From Spirochaetia bacterium (GTDB lineage Bacteria > Spirochaetota > Spirochaetia > Sphaerochaetales > Sphaerochaetaceae), in the NCBI GenBank assembly GCA_022482625.1, contig JAKVOU010000001.1:434001-498000 (forward strand): 64,000 bases of DNA. The letters run 5' to 3'. This document shows positions 18,864-27,871 of the stretch, piece by piece. The translations under genes were made by a program, and so were the position numbers. The notes beneath the pieces were generated by a model. That model saw nothing but the letters and a program-made list of their open reading frames with translations. It was not told the DNA's origin and did no database searches. Numbering within the stretch: the first letter of the stretch is position 1; each line of letters starts with the position of its first letter.

Positions 18864-19490
18864 ATGCCAACCATACTAAAGAATTTTGTGGTCATTGAAG
18901 GCCTGGATGGGTCAGGTACCACAACACAGCTCAAGGCACTGGATAAAATCCTCACAGATGAGGGTAAAAAGACTTTCATCACCTGTGAGCCTACTACGGG
19001 TCCCATAGGTTGCCTTATCCGTCAGTTTCTCAGCGGTCAGATCAAGACGACGCCCGGTGCGCTGGCAAGACTCTACAGTGCTGACAGAGAAGACCATCTT
19101 TTTCATGAAAATGATGGAATCATAGCAAGATTGAAAGAAGGCTATACCGTACTGAGTGACCGTTATCTTTTTTCTTCCCTTGCCTACCAGAGCATCGGAA
19201 TCGGCTATGCACAGGTAGCATTGCTCAACCGTTTTCCACTTCCTGAAAAGCTTATATTCATAGATACACCGGTAGCAGTATGCATGCAGAGAATAGAGAA
19301 GCGCGGCAATTGCAAGGAAATATTTGAAAAGCAGGCTTTTCTTGAAAAAGTCGAGGCAAACTACAGGAAAATACTTTCAGAGCTCGACTCCGGCATATGC
19401 CTGATCAAGATCGACGGTACCTTGGGCCCCGATGCCATCACCGCAGAGATCCTGCAGCAATGGCACAGGGCTGTACCGCTTTCTACATAA
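18864..19490 (+). CDS. tmk: Thymidylate kinase (dTMP kinase)
   Basis: Phosphorylates dTMP to dTDP. P-loop GLDGSGTTTQ at residues ~14-23, the CEPTTGPIGCLIR block, the DRE motif in YSADREDHLF, and DRYLFSSLAYQ (DR(Y/H) motif). 208 residues. It is monocistronic on the plus strand, divergent from tamB. Its last 8 nt overlap the 3' end of queA on the other strand. Confidence 0.93.
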   Translation: MPTILKNFVVIEGLDGSGTTTQLKALDKILTDEGKKTFITCEPTTGPIGCLIRQFLSGQIKTTPGALARLYSADREDHLFHENDGIIARLKEGYTVLSDRYLFSSLAYQSIGIGYAQVALLNRFPLPEKLIFIDTPVAVCMQRIEKRGNCKEIFEKQAFLEKVEANYRKILSELDSGICLIKIDGTLGPDAITAEILQQWHRAVPLST

Positions 19491-20532
19491 GGAACATTGC
19501 GTCCCCGTAACTGAAGAAATGGTACTGCTGCTCTACGGCATGGGCATAGGCATCAAGGATATGCTTCCTTCCTGCAAAGACGGACACAAGAACCAGCAAG
19601 GTGGATTCAGGAGTATGGAAATTAGTCAGCAACTGGTTCACTACCCGATAAGCAAAACCTGGCTTTATGAACAGATTTGTCCTATTCATGCCACTTCGCA
19701 CACTGTCGGTTGCCGGATCATAGGCACTTTCCAGTGTCCTGACGCTGGTCGTACCGACTGCGACGATCTTCCGGCCTTCCTTTCTTGCCTGATTGATGGT
19801 TGCTGCGGCTTCCTCACTTATCGTGTACCGTTCAAAATGCATTTGGTGGTCCCCTACCTGCTTGGTGCGCATCGGTATGAATGTCCCCATGCCGACATGC
19901 AGGGTGACCTCTACGATTTCAATTCCCTTTTTCCTGATTTCATCCAGCAAGCCGTCAGTAAAATGCAGTCCGGCAGTCGGGGCAGCAACACTTCCCTCAT
20001 GTGAGGCATAGACCGTCTGGTAACGTTTCGTATCCCAGGAATCATCCTTTCTCTTGATATAGGGAGGAAGCGGTACATGTCCATATTGCAAGAAGAAATC
20101 TTCGCCAACGTGCCTGTCAAAGGAAACGATCTTCGTCCCATCGTCAAGTTCCTCGGCTATCGTTCCCTGCATGCCGTTTCCAAAGACAAAGGTCTTGCCT
20201 ACCTTTTGTTTCTTGCTTTTTGTAACCATGCAGTTCCAGCTATGGTCTTCCCGTTCCTCAAGGAACAGGAATTCCACCTTTCCTCCATATTGGCTGTTGC
20301 CGTATACCCTTGCCTTCCTTACTTTGGAATTGTTGATTACCATCACGCTGCCGGGGGTAAGAAGCGATGGGAAATCGCTGATCATGAGGTCCCTGTACGC
20401 ACCGGTCTGTCTGTCCATTGCAAGAAGCCTGTCCTCACCCCTGCGCTCGGCAGGGACCTGGGCAATAAGTTCTGGCGGCAGGTAAAAATCATAGTCCTCC
20501 GTCAGGAGGCCTGTCTGTGTTTCATCAGTCAT
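19483..20532 (-). CDS. queA: S-adenosylmethionine:tRNA ribosyltransferase-isomerase
   Basis: Transfers and isomerises the ribosyl group of SAM onto 7-aminomethyl-7-deazaguanine in tRNA, the penultimate queuosine step. 349 residues from the ATG at 20532, one base after the ruvB stop. Motifs: YDFYLPPELIAQ-PAERR near the N-terminus, APTAGLHFT, GMGTF-PMR and the NFHTPESTLLVLVSVF region. The longer upstream frame overlaps ruvB and is not family-like. It is the last gene of the yebC-ruvCAB-queA cluster, with a tail-to-tail 8-nt overlap with tmk. Confidence 0.95.
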   Translation of the reverse strand: MTDETQTGLLTEDYDFYLPPELIAQVPAERRGEDRLLAMDRQTGAYRDLMISDFPSLLTPGSVMVINNSKVRKARVYGNSQYGGKVEFLFLEEREDHSWNCMVTKSKKQKVGKTFVFGNGMQGTIAEELDDGTKIVSFDRHVGEDFFLQYGHVPLPPYIKRKDDSWDTKRYQTVYASHEGSVAAPTAGLHFTDGLLDEIRKKGIEIVEVTLHVGMGTFIPMRTKQVGDHQMHFERYTISEEAAATINQARKEGRKIVAVGTTSVRTLESAYDPATDSVRSGMNRTNLFIKPGFAYRVVNQLLTNFHTPESTLLVLVSVFAGRKHILDAYAHAVEQQYHFFSYGDAMFLM

Positions 20533-20533
20533 G

Positions 20534-21622
20534 TTATCTATCCTGTTCCTCAGTAAAAAGATTATTCCGGCAATCATCGGAAGGAATTGGTTTTCCCAAC
20601 AGTTCATAGGCCTTGTGCGTGACACAACGGCCTCTTGGCGTCCTGACGAGATAGCCTTGCTGGATAAGGTAAGGTTCGTAGAAATCTTCCAAGGATTCCA
20701 CAGCCTCGCCGACACTTATGCAAAGGGTTGAGCCACCGACAGGGCCTCCGCCATAATAGTTGATGATTGTCGAAAGTATGTTACGGTCCTGGCTTTCCAG
20801 TCCGTTGGGATCGATGCCAAGGCGTTTGAGACTCTCCTTCACTACATCCCTGTTCACTGTCCCGTCACCGATTATTGCCGCAAAGTCCCTCATACGTCTG
20901 AGAAGACGGTTTGCTATCCTTGGTGTACCACGTGAACATTTTGCCAGCATCCTTGTTGCCTCAGCATCAATTTTACAGCCGATCAGCTTTGCCGAACGGG
21001 TAATGATGTTCGAAAGGTCATCTTCCTGATAATAGCTCAGATGACAGGTAATACCGAAACGGGAATGGAGCGGGGAAGATACCTGCCCTGCCTTGGTCGT
21101 TGCCCCGACAAGCGTAAAATGAGGCAGTGGGATCCTCATGGTCCGTGCAGCAGGTCCCTGGCCTATTACCCAGTCTATCTCAAAGTCTTCCATGGCAATG
21201 TAGAGCATTTCCTCCAGGACGGGCTTGAGCCTATGGATTTCATCTATGAAGAATATGGACCCCTCGCTGACATTTGTCAGTATGCCTGCCAGATCCTTCG
21301 GCTTTTCAAGTGCCGGGGCACTGGTCATTCGGATTTCCGTACCCATTTCATTGGCAATGATCGAGGCAAGTGTCGTCTTGCCGAGCCCCGGAGGCCCGAT
21401 GAGAAAAGTATGGTCCAAAGCTTCACCACGTTGCCGTGCGGCCTTGATGAATACGGAAAGATTGTCCTTTATCTGCTGCTGTCCCTGGAAATCCGAAAGC
21501 TTTTTCGGACGAAGTATGTTTTCCTGTTCATCTGCATCCTGCTGGAATGAGGACGAAACAGGAGAATTGGCCTGCAGCTGTGCCACGTTTTCAAGATTGT
21601 CTTCAATAGTATGATCTTCCAC
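20534..21622 (-). CDS. ruvB: Holliday junction branch migration helicase RuvB
   Basis: Hexameric AAA+ motor of RuvAB. Start codon is GTG at 21622 with AGGAGG upstream. Walker [12 protein letters not shown], Walker [10 protein letters not shown], sensor 1 LVGATTKAG, sensor 2 [12 protein letters not shown], and the C-terminal winged helix with TPRGR. 362 residues; the ~25 N-terminal residues before [13 protein letters not shown] extend beyond the minimal family start. Confidence 0.97.
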   Translation of the reverse strand: MEDHTIEDNLENVAQLQANSPVSSSFQQDADEQENILRPKKLSDFQGQQQIKDNLSVFIKAARQRGEALDHTFLIGPPGLGKTTLASIIANEMGTEIRMTSAPALEKPKDLAGILTNVSEGSIFFIDEIHRLKPVLEEMLYIAMEDFEIDWVIGQGPAARTMRIPLPHFTLVGATTKAGQVSSPLHSRFGITCHLSYYQEDDLSNIITRSAKLIGCKIDAEATRMLAKCSRGTPRIANRLLRRMRDFAAIIGDGTVNRDVVKESLKRLGIDPNGLESQDRNILSTIINYYGGGPVGGSTLCISVGEAVESLEDFYEPYLIQQGYLVRTPRGRCVTHKAYELLGKPIPSDDCRNNLFTEEQDR

Positions 21623-21631
21623 TCGTTCCTC

Positions 21632-22270
21632 CTAGCTCAGACTGAACATGAGATCCTTGAAGATTTTCTGTTCTGCCTTGTCCCTGTCCAGCGACTTCAG
21701 TACTTCTTCGTCCTTTGTCAGTATGGCCTTGAGTCCTGTCTCAATTCTTTTCCTGTCATACCCCATTTCCAAGAAGGCATCAATGAGCTCATGGTACGGG
21801 CGAAGGGATGAGTCCGTAAGGAGAGCAACACCGCCGTCTGCTGCAGTTTCATCTTCGATTACCAGACGATTGCGCAGGGCAAGTACAAGACGCTGGGCAG
21901 TCTTTGCACCCACGCCAGGAAGCTTGGACAATGCCTTGACATTGCCTTCATCCAAGTCATGCACAAAAGATTTGACTTGGGTACCGCCGAGGATTTTCAG
22001 GGCACCTCTCGCACCGATCCCCTGTACCGAAAGAAGCTGCAGGAATATTTCCCTGGTCTTCTCATCAAGGAAACCATAGAGAAGCATTGCATCTTCCCTA
22101 TGGACCAGATACGTTACCAGCCTCACTGCCAGCCGGTCTTCTCCTTTCAGCATGCTTAGTTTCGAGGATGTCTGACCATCTATCAGAATCTGATATTCAA
22201 TGGCTCCGGCCTTGAGGATAACCATATCCTGGCTTACGTTTACGATATCACCCGTCACTGCGTTGATCAT
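21632..22270 (-). CDS. ruvA: Holliday junction DNA helicase subunit RuvA
   Basis: Tetrameric junction-binding protein that loads RuvB. 212 residues. An OB-fold N-domain (MINAVTGDIVNVS) is followed by tandem helix-hairpin-helix motifs in SVQGIGARGALKILGG and LSKLPGVGAKTAQRL, and a C-terminal RuvB-binding helix bundle. It overlaps the ruvC end by 4 nt (ATGA). Confidence 0.96.
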   Translation of the reverse strand: MINAVTGDIVNVSQDMVILKAGAIEYQILIDGQTSSKLSMLKGEDRLAVRLVTYLVHREDAMLLYGFLDEKTREIFLQLLSVQGIGARGALKILGGTQVKSFVHDLDEGNVKALSKLPGVGAKTAQRLVLALRNRLVIEDETAADGGVALLTDSSLRPYHELIDAFLEMGYDRKRIETGLKAILTKDEEVLKSLDRDKAEQKIFKDLMFSLS

Positions 22271-22764
22271 ATTCTTTTTCCCATCCTTATACGACTGGAC
22301 TCCAAGGTAGCAAGGCAGATGGCAACGGAAAGTGCATCGGCTGCATGGTCCGGCTTCGGTACTTCCTTGAGTCCGAGATGAAGCCTGACCATTTCCTGCA
22401 TCTGTTTCTTGTCTGCTCCGCCATATCCGGTAATGGTTGATTTTATCTGTACGGGCGAGTACAGCCTGATCGGCAATTCCTGTCCTGCAAGTTCATGGCA
22501 GACAGCACCGATTACCTTTGCCACCGAAATGGCCGAGGAGATATTTCTGGTAAAGTATATATCCTCGATACCGACTGTTTCAACAGCATACTTTTGTGCA
22601 ATGTCCCCGATTTTCACTGCTATGTCATGAATCCTAAGCGGTTCTTTTTCATCACCGCTTGTCCTTATGACACCAAAAGAAACAGGCCGGAAACGCTGGC
22701 CGATGCCGTCGACCACGCCCCAGCCTGTATTGGCCAGCCCAGGATCAATCCCAAGGATCCTCAC
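22267..22764 (-). CDS. ruvC: Crossover junction endodeoxyribonuclease RuvC
   Basis: Resolves Holliday junctions. 165 residues from a GTG at 22764. The RNase H-like acidic residues are in RILGIDPGLANTGW (Asp), GIEDIYFTRN (Glu) and KPDHAADALSVAIC (HxxD). Two bases separate the yebC stop from the start. The order ruvC-ruvA-ruvB gives a complete RuvABC resolvasome. Confidence 0.95.
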   Translation of the reverse strand: MRILGIDPGLANTGWGVVDGIGQRFRPVSFGVIRTSGDEKEPLRIHDIAVKIGDIAQKYAVETVGIEDIYFTRNISSAISVAKVIGAVCHELAGQELPIRLYSPVQIKSTITGYGGADKKQMQEMVRLHLGLKEVPKPDHAADALSVAICLATLESSRIRMGKRI

Positions 22765-22766
22765 AG

Positions 22767-23510
22767 TTATTCTTCGTCTTCGTAGTCATCAGGCAATTCA
22801 AGGTTCGTAGAGACCATCTGAACGTCCTCAAGATCCTCAAGCCTGTCGACTATCTTCATGATCTTCTGGGCCTTTTCCTTGTCCAGCTGGATCATCTGGT
22901 CTGCAATTTTGTTGATCTCTGCACTTTCCTGATCGAAACCTGCATTCTGCATACCTTCAAGGACATTTGCAAAATCAGCTGGCTGACAGGTAACCTCGAT
23001 GGTTCCGTCACTTGTTTCGACATCCTCTGCACCAAGATCCAAAGCTTTTTCAAAGATTGCATCTTCTGTATATTTTTCTGCATCGTAGTCGATGACACCT
23101 TTGGTCTGGAACATATACGAGACGCATCCTGTCGTCCCAAGGGAGCCGCCAAGCTTGGTCAGTGTCGAACGGACGTCGGCAGCAGTACGGTTCTTGTTGT
23201 CCGTAAGCGTATCGACGATGATTGCAATCCCTCCTGGTGCATACCCTTCATAGGTAAGTTCGTAATAGGTGGATGTATCTGAATCACCTGAACCTTTCTT
23301 GATCGCCCTTTCAATGTTATCTTTCGGCATGTTTTCTGCTTTTGCCTTAAGGACAGCAGTCCTGAGCGCAGCATTGGATTCAGGATCAGGACCGCCCGTT
23401 TTGGCTGCAACTGTGATCTCTTTGATCAGTTTCGTAAACTTCTGGCCACGCTTTGCATCTGCGACGCCTTTCTTGTGTTTGATTGTCGACCATTTGCTAT
23501 GTCCTGACAT
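22767..23510 (-). CDS. yebC: YebC/TACO1 family protein
   Basis: Members act as DNA-binding regulators or as translation factors that relieve stalling; which applies here is not visible. 247 residues. Starts MSGHSKWSTIKHKKGVADAK, the canonical YebC N-terminus, followed by GRIRTAADVRS-type sequence (KNRTAADVRSTLTKLGG) and an acidic C-terminus. It begins a cluster with ruvCAB, a very common association. Confidence 0.95.
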   Translation of the reverse strand: MSGHSKWSTIKHKKGVADAKRGQKFTKLIKEITVAAKTGGPDPESNAALRTAVLKAKAENMPKDNIERAIKKGSGDSDTSTYYELTYEGYAPGGIAIIVDTLTDNKNRTAADVRSTLTKLGGSLGTTGCVSYMFQTKGVIDYDAEKYTEDAIFEKALDLGAEDVETSDGTIEVTCQPADFANVLEGMQNAGFDQESAEINKIADQMIQLDKEKAQKIMKIVDRLEDLEDVQMVSTNLELPDDYEDEE

Positions 23511-23560
23511 ATATACCTCTTGTATCTCTTAAGTAGAATAATCGGAACTTTAAAAAAATT

Positions 23561-23588
23561 CCATAAAAATCTAGCATATTGGCTAGAT
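23561..23588 (-). terminator. Terminator overlapping the hemW stop codon
   Basis: Perfect 7-bp stem (ATCTAGC at 23569-23575, GCTAGAT at 23582-23588) with a 6-nt loop, followed on the minus strand by TTTTATGGAATTTTTTT. The 3' arm contains the hemW TAG. It separates lepB-hemW from yebC. Confidence 0.7.
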
Positions 23589-24746
23589 ACGGTCAAGGGC
23601 AAGGGCAAGGGTCAGGATGACTGCATCACTGACAAGAAGTCCTTCCCTTGTCAGGGAAAAAGTATTTTTCCCTTCAGTGTACCAAGATGGATTGATATAG
23701 GCTGCCCGCTCCAGCAAGTCGGAAAAAGAGAATCCGAAACGTTCCTTGAACTGTTTCCGATCAATACCCTCTGCTGTCCGGAGCTTGACCAGCAGATATT
23801 CTTCTGCTTCCTTTTTCCGATCAAGTTCTTCAAGTTCAAAACCACTGAAAGCAGCCCCTTCGAGATATTCCGGCAACTGTTGCCTGACAGTCAGCCGCAG
23901 CAGGTTGCCGCTTTTTTCCCTCAGGGTCGATGCAGCACTGCAGCCCAATCCCAGATAAGGCTGAAGTCTCCAGTACCTTTGGTTATGGAAACAGGCTGCT
24001 CCCTCTTTTGCAAAGTTGGACACTTCATATTGATGGAAACCTTTGGAAGCCAGATATTGCCACAGTTGCCCAAGGTTATCTGCCATCTGGTCATCATCAG
24101 GTACAGAAAGTTCATGGCCCCGTACCTGAGCTGTCAGTCTTGTGCCTTCCTCAAGTGTCAGGCAATAGAGAGAAAGATGAGTCGGATGAGCAATGTCCAC
24201 TACTTCATCGATATCAGCCTTGGCGCCCTCAGGCGTCTGCCCTGGAAGGCCTTCCATCAGATCAAAGGAAAGCCTGCAGTCCGTCGGAAGTTGACAAGCA
24301 AGCCTGAGAGCCCGAAGATTGTCATTCCGCCTGGCATGACGGCCAAGCAGGGAAAGCGTAGCATTGTCCATGCTTTGGATACCCATGGACAGACGATTGG
24401 CCAAGCCACTGGAAAAAAGATCCAGATGTTTCTCTGTAAAACTTTCAGGATTGATCTCAAAGGTCGTCTCCTTGCTAGGGCCAGCAGACCTAAGCAAATG
24501 AGCCAATTGGGCGACAGTCAGGTTACCGGGATTGCCTCCACCGACAAATATCGTTTCAAAAGGCTTCCCGTAAGCATTCCGGGCCATAATGATTTCTTTT
24601 TCCAGCCTGTCCAGATATGGCTGTATCCTTGCCTGCCAAGCTGGCATTTCTTCACTGTAGAAGGCACAGTAACCACATCTTTTTCCGCAGAAAGGCAAAT
24701 GTATATACAGTGAAAGGTCTTCCTGTCCATGGATGCATGCCAACAA
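23583..24746 (-). CDS. hemW: HemW-like radical SAM protein
   Basis: HemW binds haem and acts as a chaperone; it is often misannotated as coproporphyrinogen oxidase. The [4Fe-4S] motif CGKRCGYC (CxxxCxxC) is near the N-terminus, then FVGGGNPGNL (usually GGGTPS), FEINPES, SMGIQSM and the C-terminal HemN-like domain. The start is uncertain. TTG codons at 24746 and 24743 fit best just after the lepB stop, giving about 387 residues; the longer open frame would run over 200 nt into lepB. The GGGNPG variant replaces the usual threonine. Confidence 0.8.
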   Translation of the reverse strand: MLACIHGQEDLSLYIHLPFCGKRCGYCAFYSEEMPAWQARIQPYLDRLEKEIIMARNAYGKPFETIFVGGGNPGNLTVAQLAHLLRSAGPSKETTFEINPESFTEKHLDLFSSGLANRLSMGIQSMDNATLSLLGRHARRNDNLRALRLACQLPTDCRLSFDLMEGLPGQTPEGAKADIDEVVDIAHPTHLSLYCLTLEEGTRLTAQVRGHELSVPDDDQMADNLGQLWQYLASKGFHQYEVSNFAKEGAACFHNQRYWRLQPYLGLGCSAASTLREKSGNLLRLTVRQQLPEYLEGAAFSGFELEELDRKKEAEEYLLVKLRTAEGIDRKQFKERFGFSFSDLLERAAYINPSWYTEGKNTFSLTREGLLVSDAVILTLALALDRI

Positions 24747-24774
24747 ACCGGAAGCTGCAGATTGTAAACCGAGG

Positions 24775-25782
24775 CTACTTGTTCCCAAGATAGGCAATCC
24801 TGTTGAGCGGCCAGAAGCGTGCCAAGACCCTTCCGTTGACTTTTTCCTGGGAAATCGGGCCGAAATACCTGCCGTCTGAACTGTCGTCCCTGTTGTCACC
24901 CAGCGGCAATACGCAACCTTCCGGTACCGTGACACCCAGTTGATATTTTGCCGCATCGCTGCGGAACGTAAAATCATCTGGACGGAGCAGGCTCTTTGAC
25001 AAAGTCCGTGATGCTTCGAACTGATACATGTCCCTGGGATACTTGTTGTCCTTCAGCTGTGTATAGGCACTGAGCAGGTATGAAGGTGCCTGGTTGGAGG
25101 AATACTTGAGGTCCTGATAACCTATCAGGCTTCCCCATGCCCTCAGACCCGTATAGTAACTGGAATCAAGTGTACGGTTCGGTCCGTCGCTCAGTCCATT
25201 CTTGCTTCTAAAAGCAGTTTCTTTCTGGAAATCAGCACTGCCGGCAGGACGGATGAGGACGTTGCCGTCCACGAATCTGACCGTATCTCCTTCCAAGGCT
25301 GCACAGCGTTTTACCAAAAGACGCTCTGCAGGCGTACCATCAGCATTCTTATCGATGTTGACCAAGGAAAAGGTAGCGGAAAACAGCAATTGGCTGAGCG
25401 TATCAAAAAGCGGTCCCTTGATATGGTAGTCAGGGTTATAGAACGTGATGATATCATCCCTGTGTACCCGTCTGTTTGCCGTGAATATCTTCTTGCTGTC
25501 AGGATAGAGTTCCATACCATAGATATTCTTGTTGACGAATACCCTGTCGCCGATAAGCAAGGTCTTCTCCATTGACGGACTGGGGATGACGAACAGCTGG
25601 AAAAGATAGAGGTTGATGATGAAGATGACGACAACTGCAAAAAGTATTGCATCAACCCATCCTTTCAGTTCACCCAAGAACGTACGCTTGGGCGCATGCT
25701 GGCGCTCATAGAGCTTCAGGGCCTTTCGTTTGGTCAGATACCGGCTGGCATAGCCTTCCACTTTGGTTAGAAACGCATCCAT
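24775..25782 (-). CDS. lepB: Signal peptidase I with large insert
   Basis: Membrane protease that removes signal peptides. From the ATG at 25782 there are 335 residues. One clear membrane segment (~44-64) precedes the catalytic serine in IPSPSM (S70); the general-base lysine is in LLVKRCAALEGD (K158). GDNRDDSSDGRYFGPI near the C-terminus is conserved box E. About 100 residues inserted between boxes D and E (roughly 185-285) carry no recognised motif. A basic N-terminal segment of ~40 residues is cytoplasmic. Divergent from the PEGA/SUMF1 gene. Confidence 0.92.
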   Translation of the reverse strand: MDAFLTKVEGYASRYLTKRKALKLYERQHAPKRTFLGELKGWVDAILFAVVVIFIINLYLFQLFVIPSPSMEKTLLIGDRVFVNKNIYGMELYPDSKKIFTANRRVHRDDIITFYNPDYHIKGPLFDTLSQLLFSATFSLVNIDKNADGTPAERLLVKRCAALEGDTVRFVDGNVLIRPAGSADFQKETAFRSKNGLSDGPNRTLDSSYYTGLRAWGSLIGYQDLKYSSNQAPSYLLSAYTQLKDNKYPRDMYQFEASRTLSKSLLRPDDFTFRSDAAKYQLGVTVPEGCVLPLGDNRDDSSDGRYFGPISQEKVNGRVLARFWPLNRIAYLGNK

Positions 25783-25847
25783 ATGGGCAACTGTACACCA
25801 AACAGGCCGCAGTTGACAAGGATGTTGCGAAAAGATACCTTTCACCT

Positions 25848-27290
25848 ATGAAACAAAAGATCGAATTGCCAAAGATTGAGCCGGTAAAACTGAAGCCGTG
25901 GGGGCCGATCCGGCCCGGTATATACGTGCTTGTCCTCTTCATCCTGGCTGTGGCATTGATCCTCTTTCTTGTCGGTTTCCTGCCCGGTATCCTGCACGGA
26001 GGCAGAACCGTCAACTTTACAAGTGAACTGCAGGATGTGGGTGTAAGCGTCGATGGTACCTACATAAGCGGTACACCGGCACAGTCATTCATTTCATCAG
26101 GTGACCATGAGGTTACTTTTTCAAAGGGTGGCATCGCCCTTTCTACCCAGAACATACATATCGATCATCCCGTTTTCTTTACTTGGCTGGTATTCCGCTA
26201 TAAAAAAGTCGCAATGGAACAGCCTCAGCTAGATGCAAGCCAGCAACTTGACCTCAGGAATTTCGACCTGCAGCAGATCATCGACCAGAGTGCTGTCCTT
26301 GATTTCGACAGGGTCAACAACTACATCCCATATTTCTTAGGTTATGCAAAGGATGCCGTCAGACTTTCCTTTTCAAAGGAAGACATAAAGCAGGACATGG
26401 AAATCGCCTGTGCTTTCATCAGCAGCCGTCAGATGCTTGACGACGCAAAGAATGCCTTTGATTATCTCGGCATAGACGGCAATGCATATTTTTCTGCAGC
26501 TCAATCCCTCTTCAACGGCAAGGACGGTATGAAGATGGGCAAGGCTGCCGATGAAAGTTTTGTGCCACAGGCAACCGATGACAAGCTTTCCCTCGGCAAT
26601 GGAGTCACCATCACAGGTTCAAGACTTGCAGCTGCTTCATATCTGATGGGAGACAAAGTATCAGCTTCCTATCCGACTACAAATTCTTTGGGCATGGAAA
26701 CACAGGTCCCGGCCTTTTCCCTTGCACAGCTCCCGGTAAGCGAATACCAATATGCACTGTTCGTCCAGGACAATCCGGAGTGGGCAAAGGAAAACAGGAC
26801 GAAGCTCATGGAAGAAGAATTGGTAGACGAAAATTATCTTGCAGGAATCTCACTGTCAGTCTCCCAACCGAATCTGACGGCAATACGCAATATCAGCTTC
26901 AAGGCTGCAAAGGCATTCTGTGCTTGGGCAAGCAAGAAAAGCGGCCGTACCTGTTTCCTTCCTACGGAAGAAATGTGGGAGGAAGCCTCTTATCTCAATC
27001 AGAGTAATTTTGCCCTTTCCTTGGTCAACCTTGATGATTCGAACGCACGTTTCAAGATGATGATGGGCGGTGTATGGGAAATGACTTCAACTCCCTACGT
27101 GCCGCTTGCACGTCTGGTCCCTGCGAACAAATCAACTCTTGAAGGAGAACTTGCAGACAGAAGCCTGGCCTGTGACTACATCGTAAAGGGTGGTTCAGTA
27201 CTCGATGACTCCGTTTCCCGACATACCGTCGGTGCCGTTGGTCCCACAAGGCTGAATCCTACGCTGGGCTTCCGTCTTGCCTGGCAATAG
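25848..27290 (+). CDS. Membrane-anchored PEGA and SUMF1 (formylglycine-generating-enzyme-like) protein
   Basis: Starts at the ATG at 25848 and has 480 residues. A transmembrane segment (about 26-50, YVLVLFILAVALILFLVGFL) is followed by a PEGA-like domain (QDVGVSVDGTYISGTP) and a helical middle part. The C-terminal SUMF1-like fold has PVSEYQYALFVQDNPEW, FKAAKAFCAWASKKSGRTCFLPTEEMWEEAS, GGVWEMTS and GFRLAW. The residues that make a true sulfatase-modifying oxidase (a paired-cysteine copper site) are not evident, so a binding or structural role is more likely. Function unknown. Confidence 0.75.
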   Translation: MKQKIELPKIEPVKLKPWGPIRPGIYVLVLFILAVALILFLVGFLPGILHGGRTVNFTSELQDVGVSVDGTYISGTPAQSFISSGDHEVTFSKGGIALSTQNIHIDHPVFFTWLVFRYKKVAMEQPQLDASQQLDLRNFDLQQIIDQSAVLDFDRVNNYIPYFLGYAKDAVRLSFSKEDIKQDMEIACAFISSRQMLDDAKNAFDYLGIDGNAYFSAAQSLFNGKDGMKMGKAADESFVPQATDDKLSLGNGVTITGSRLAAASYLMGDKVSASYPTTNSLGMETQVPAFSLAQLPVSEYQYALFVQDNPEWAKENRTKLMEEELVDENYLAGISLSVSQPNLTAIRNISFKAAKAFCAWASKKSGRTCFLPTEEMWEEASYLNQSNFALSLVNLDDSNARFKMMMGGVWEMTSTPYVPLARLVPANKSTLEGELADRSLACDYIVKGGSVLDDSVSRHTVGAVGPTRLNPTLGFRLAWQ

Positions 27291-27383
27291 GCTGCTGCAG
27301 ATCCTTCCCACCTACCCCCTTTGTCTTGGAATGTTTTTTGCAGTATACTGCCCCTTGTCCATTTTATGAGTGAGGTGAGCAGC

Positions 27384-27857
27384 ATGTCCAAGACAGGCAA
27401 ACAGGATATCAAAGTACTGCAGCGAAACAAGAAAGCATTCTTCAATTATGAGATACTTGAAACCCTCGAATGCGGCATGAGCCTTTCCGGAACAGAAGTG
27501 AAGAGCATGCGTGAGGGTCGTTTTTCTTTCACTGACAGCTATGTGACAATTGAAAACGGACAGCTTAGGCTTCTGCAATTTACCATACAGCCTTACAAAC
27601 AGGGGTCCATTTTCAATCATATACCTTCAGGGCCAAGGGTCCTGCTTGCGCACAAGCAGGAAATCAAGCGGCTGAAGAGAAAAACAGAAGAAAAGGGACT
27701 GACGCTCGTTCCTATCCGCGTCTATCTGAAGGGCAACCTTGTCAAGATGGAGATCGGCCTTGCAAGAGGCAAGGCGTTGCATGACAAACGGGATGCAATC
27801 AAGGAACGCGACATGAAACGGGATGCAAAAAGGGAACTGAAGCGCCTGAACTATTAG
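27384..27857 (+). CDS. smpB: SsrA-binding protein
   Basis: Binds tmRNA in trans-translation ribosome rescue. 157 residues from the ATG at 27384 (AGGTGAG 4 nt upstream). Contains NKKAFFNYEILETLECGMSL, GTEVKSMREGR, IPVRVYLKGN-like IPIRVYLKGNLVKMEIGLARGK and a basic C-terminal tail KRDAIKERDMKRD. The tmRNA gene itself is not in the window. Confidence 0.96.
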   Translation: MSKTGKQDIKVLQRNKKAFFNYEILETLECGMSLSGTEVKSMREGRFSFTDSYVTIENGQLRLLQFTIQPYKQGSIFNHIPSGPRVLLAHKQEIKRLKRKTEEKGLTLVPIRVYLKGNLVKMEIGLARGKALHDKRDAIKERDMKRDAKRELKRLNY

Positions 27858-27871
27858 AAGGAGGAAATCCT

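Noticed and set aside
20533-20715. N-terminal extension of queA
   Set aside because: The extra 61 codons overlap ruvB in another frame and do not match QueA; the ATG at 20532 gives the family length.
24747-24977. N-terminal extension of hemW
   Set aside because: It would overlap lepB by about 200 nt and precedes the normal HemW N-terminus.
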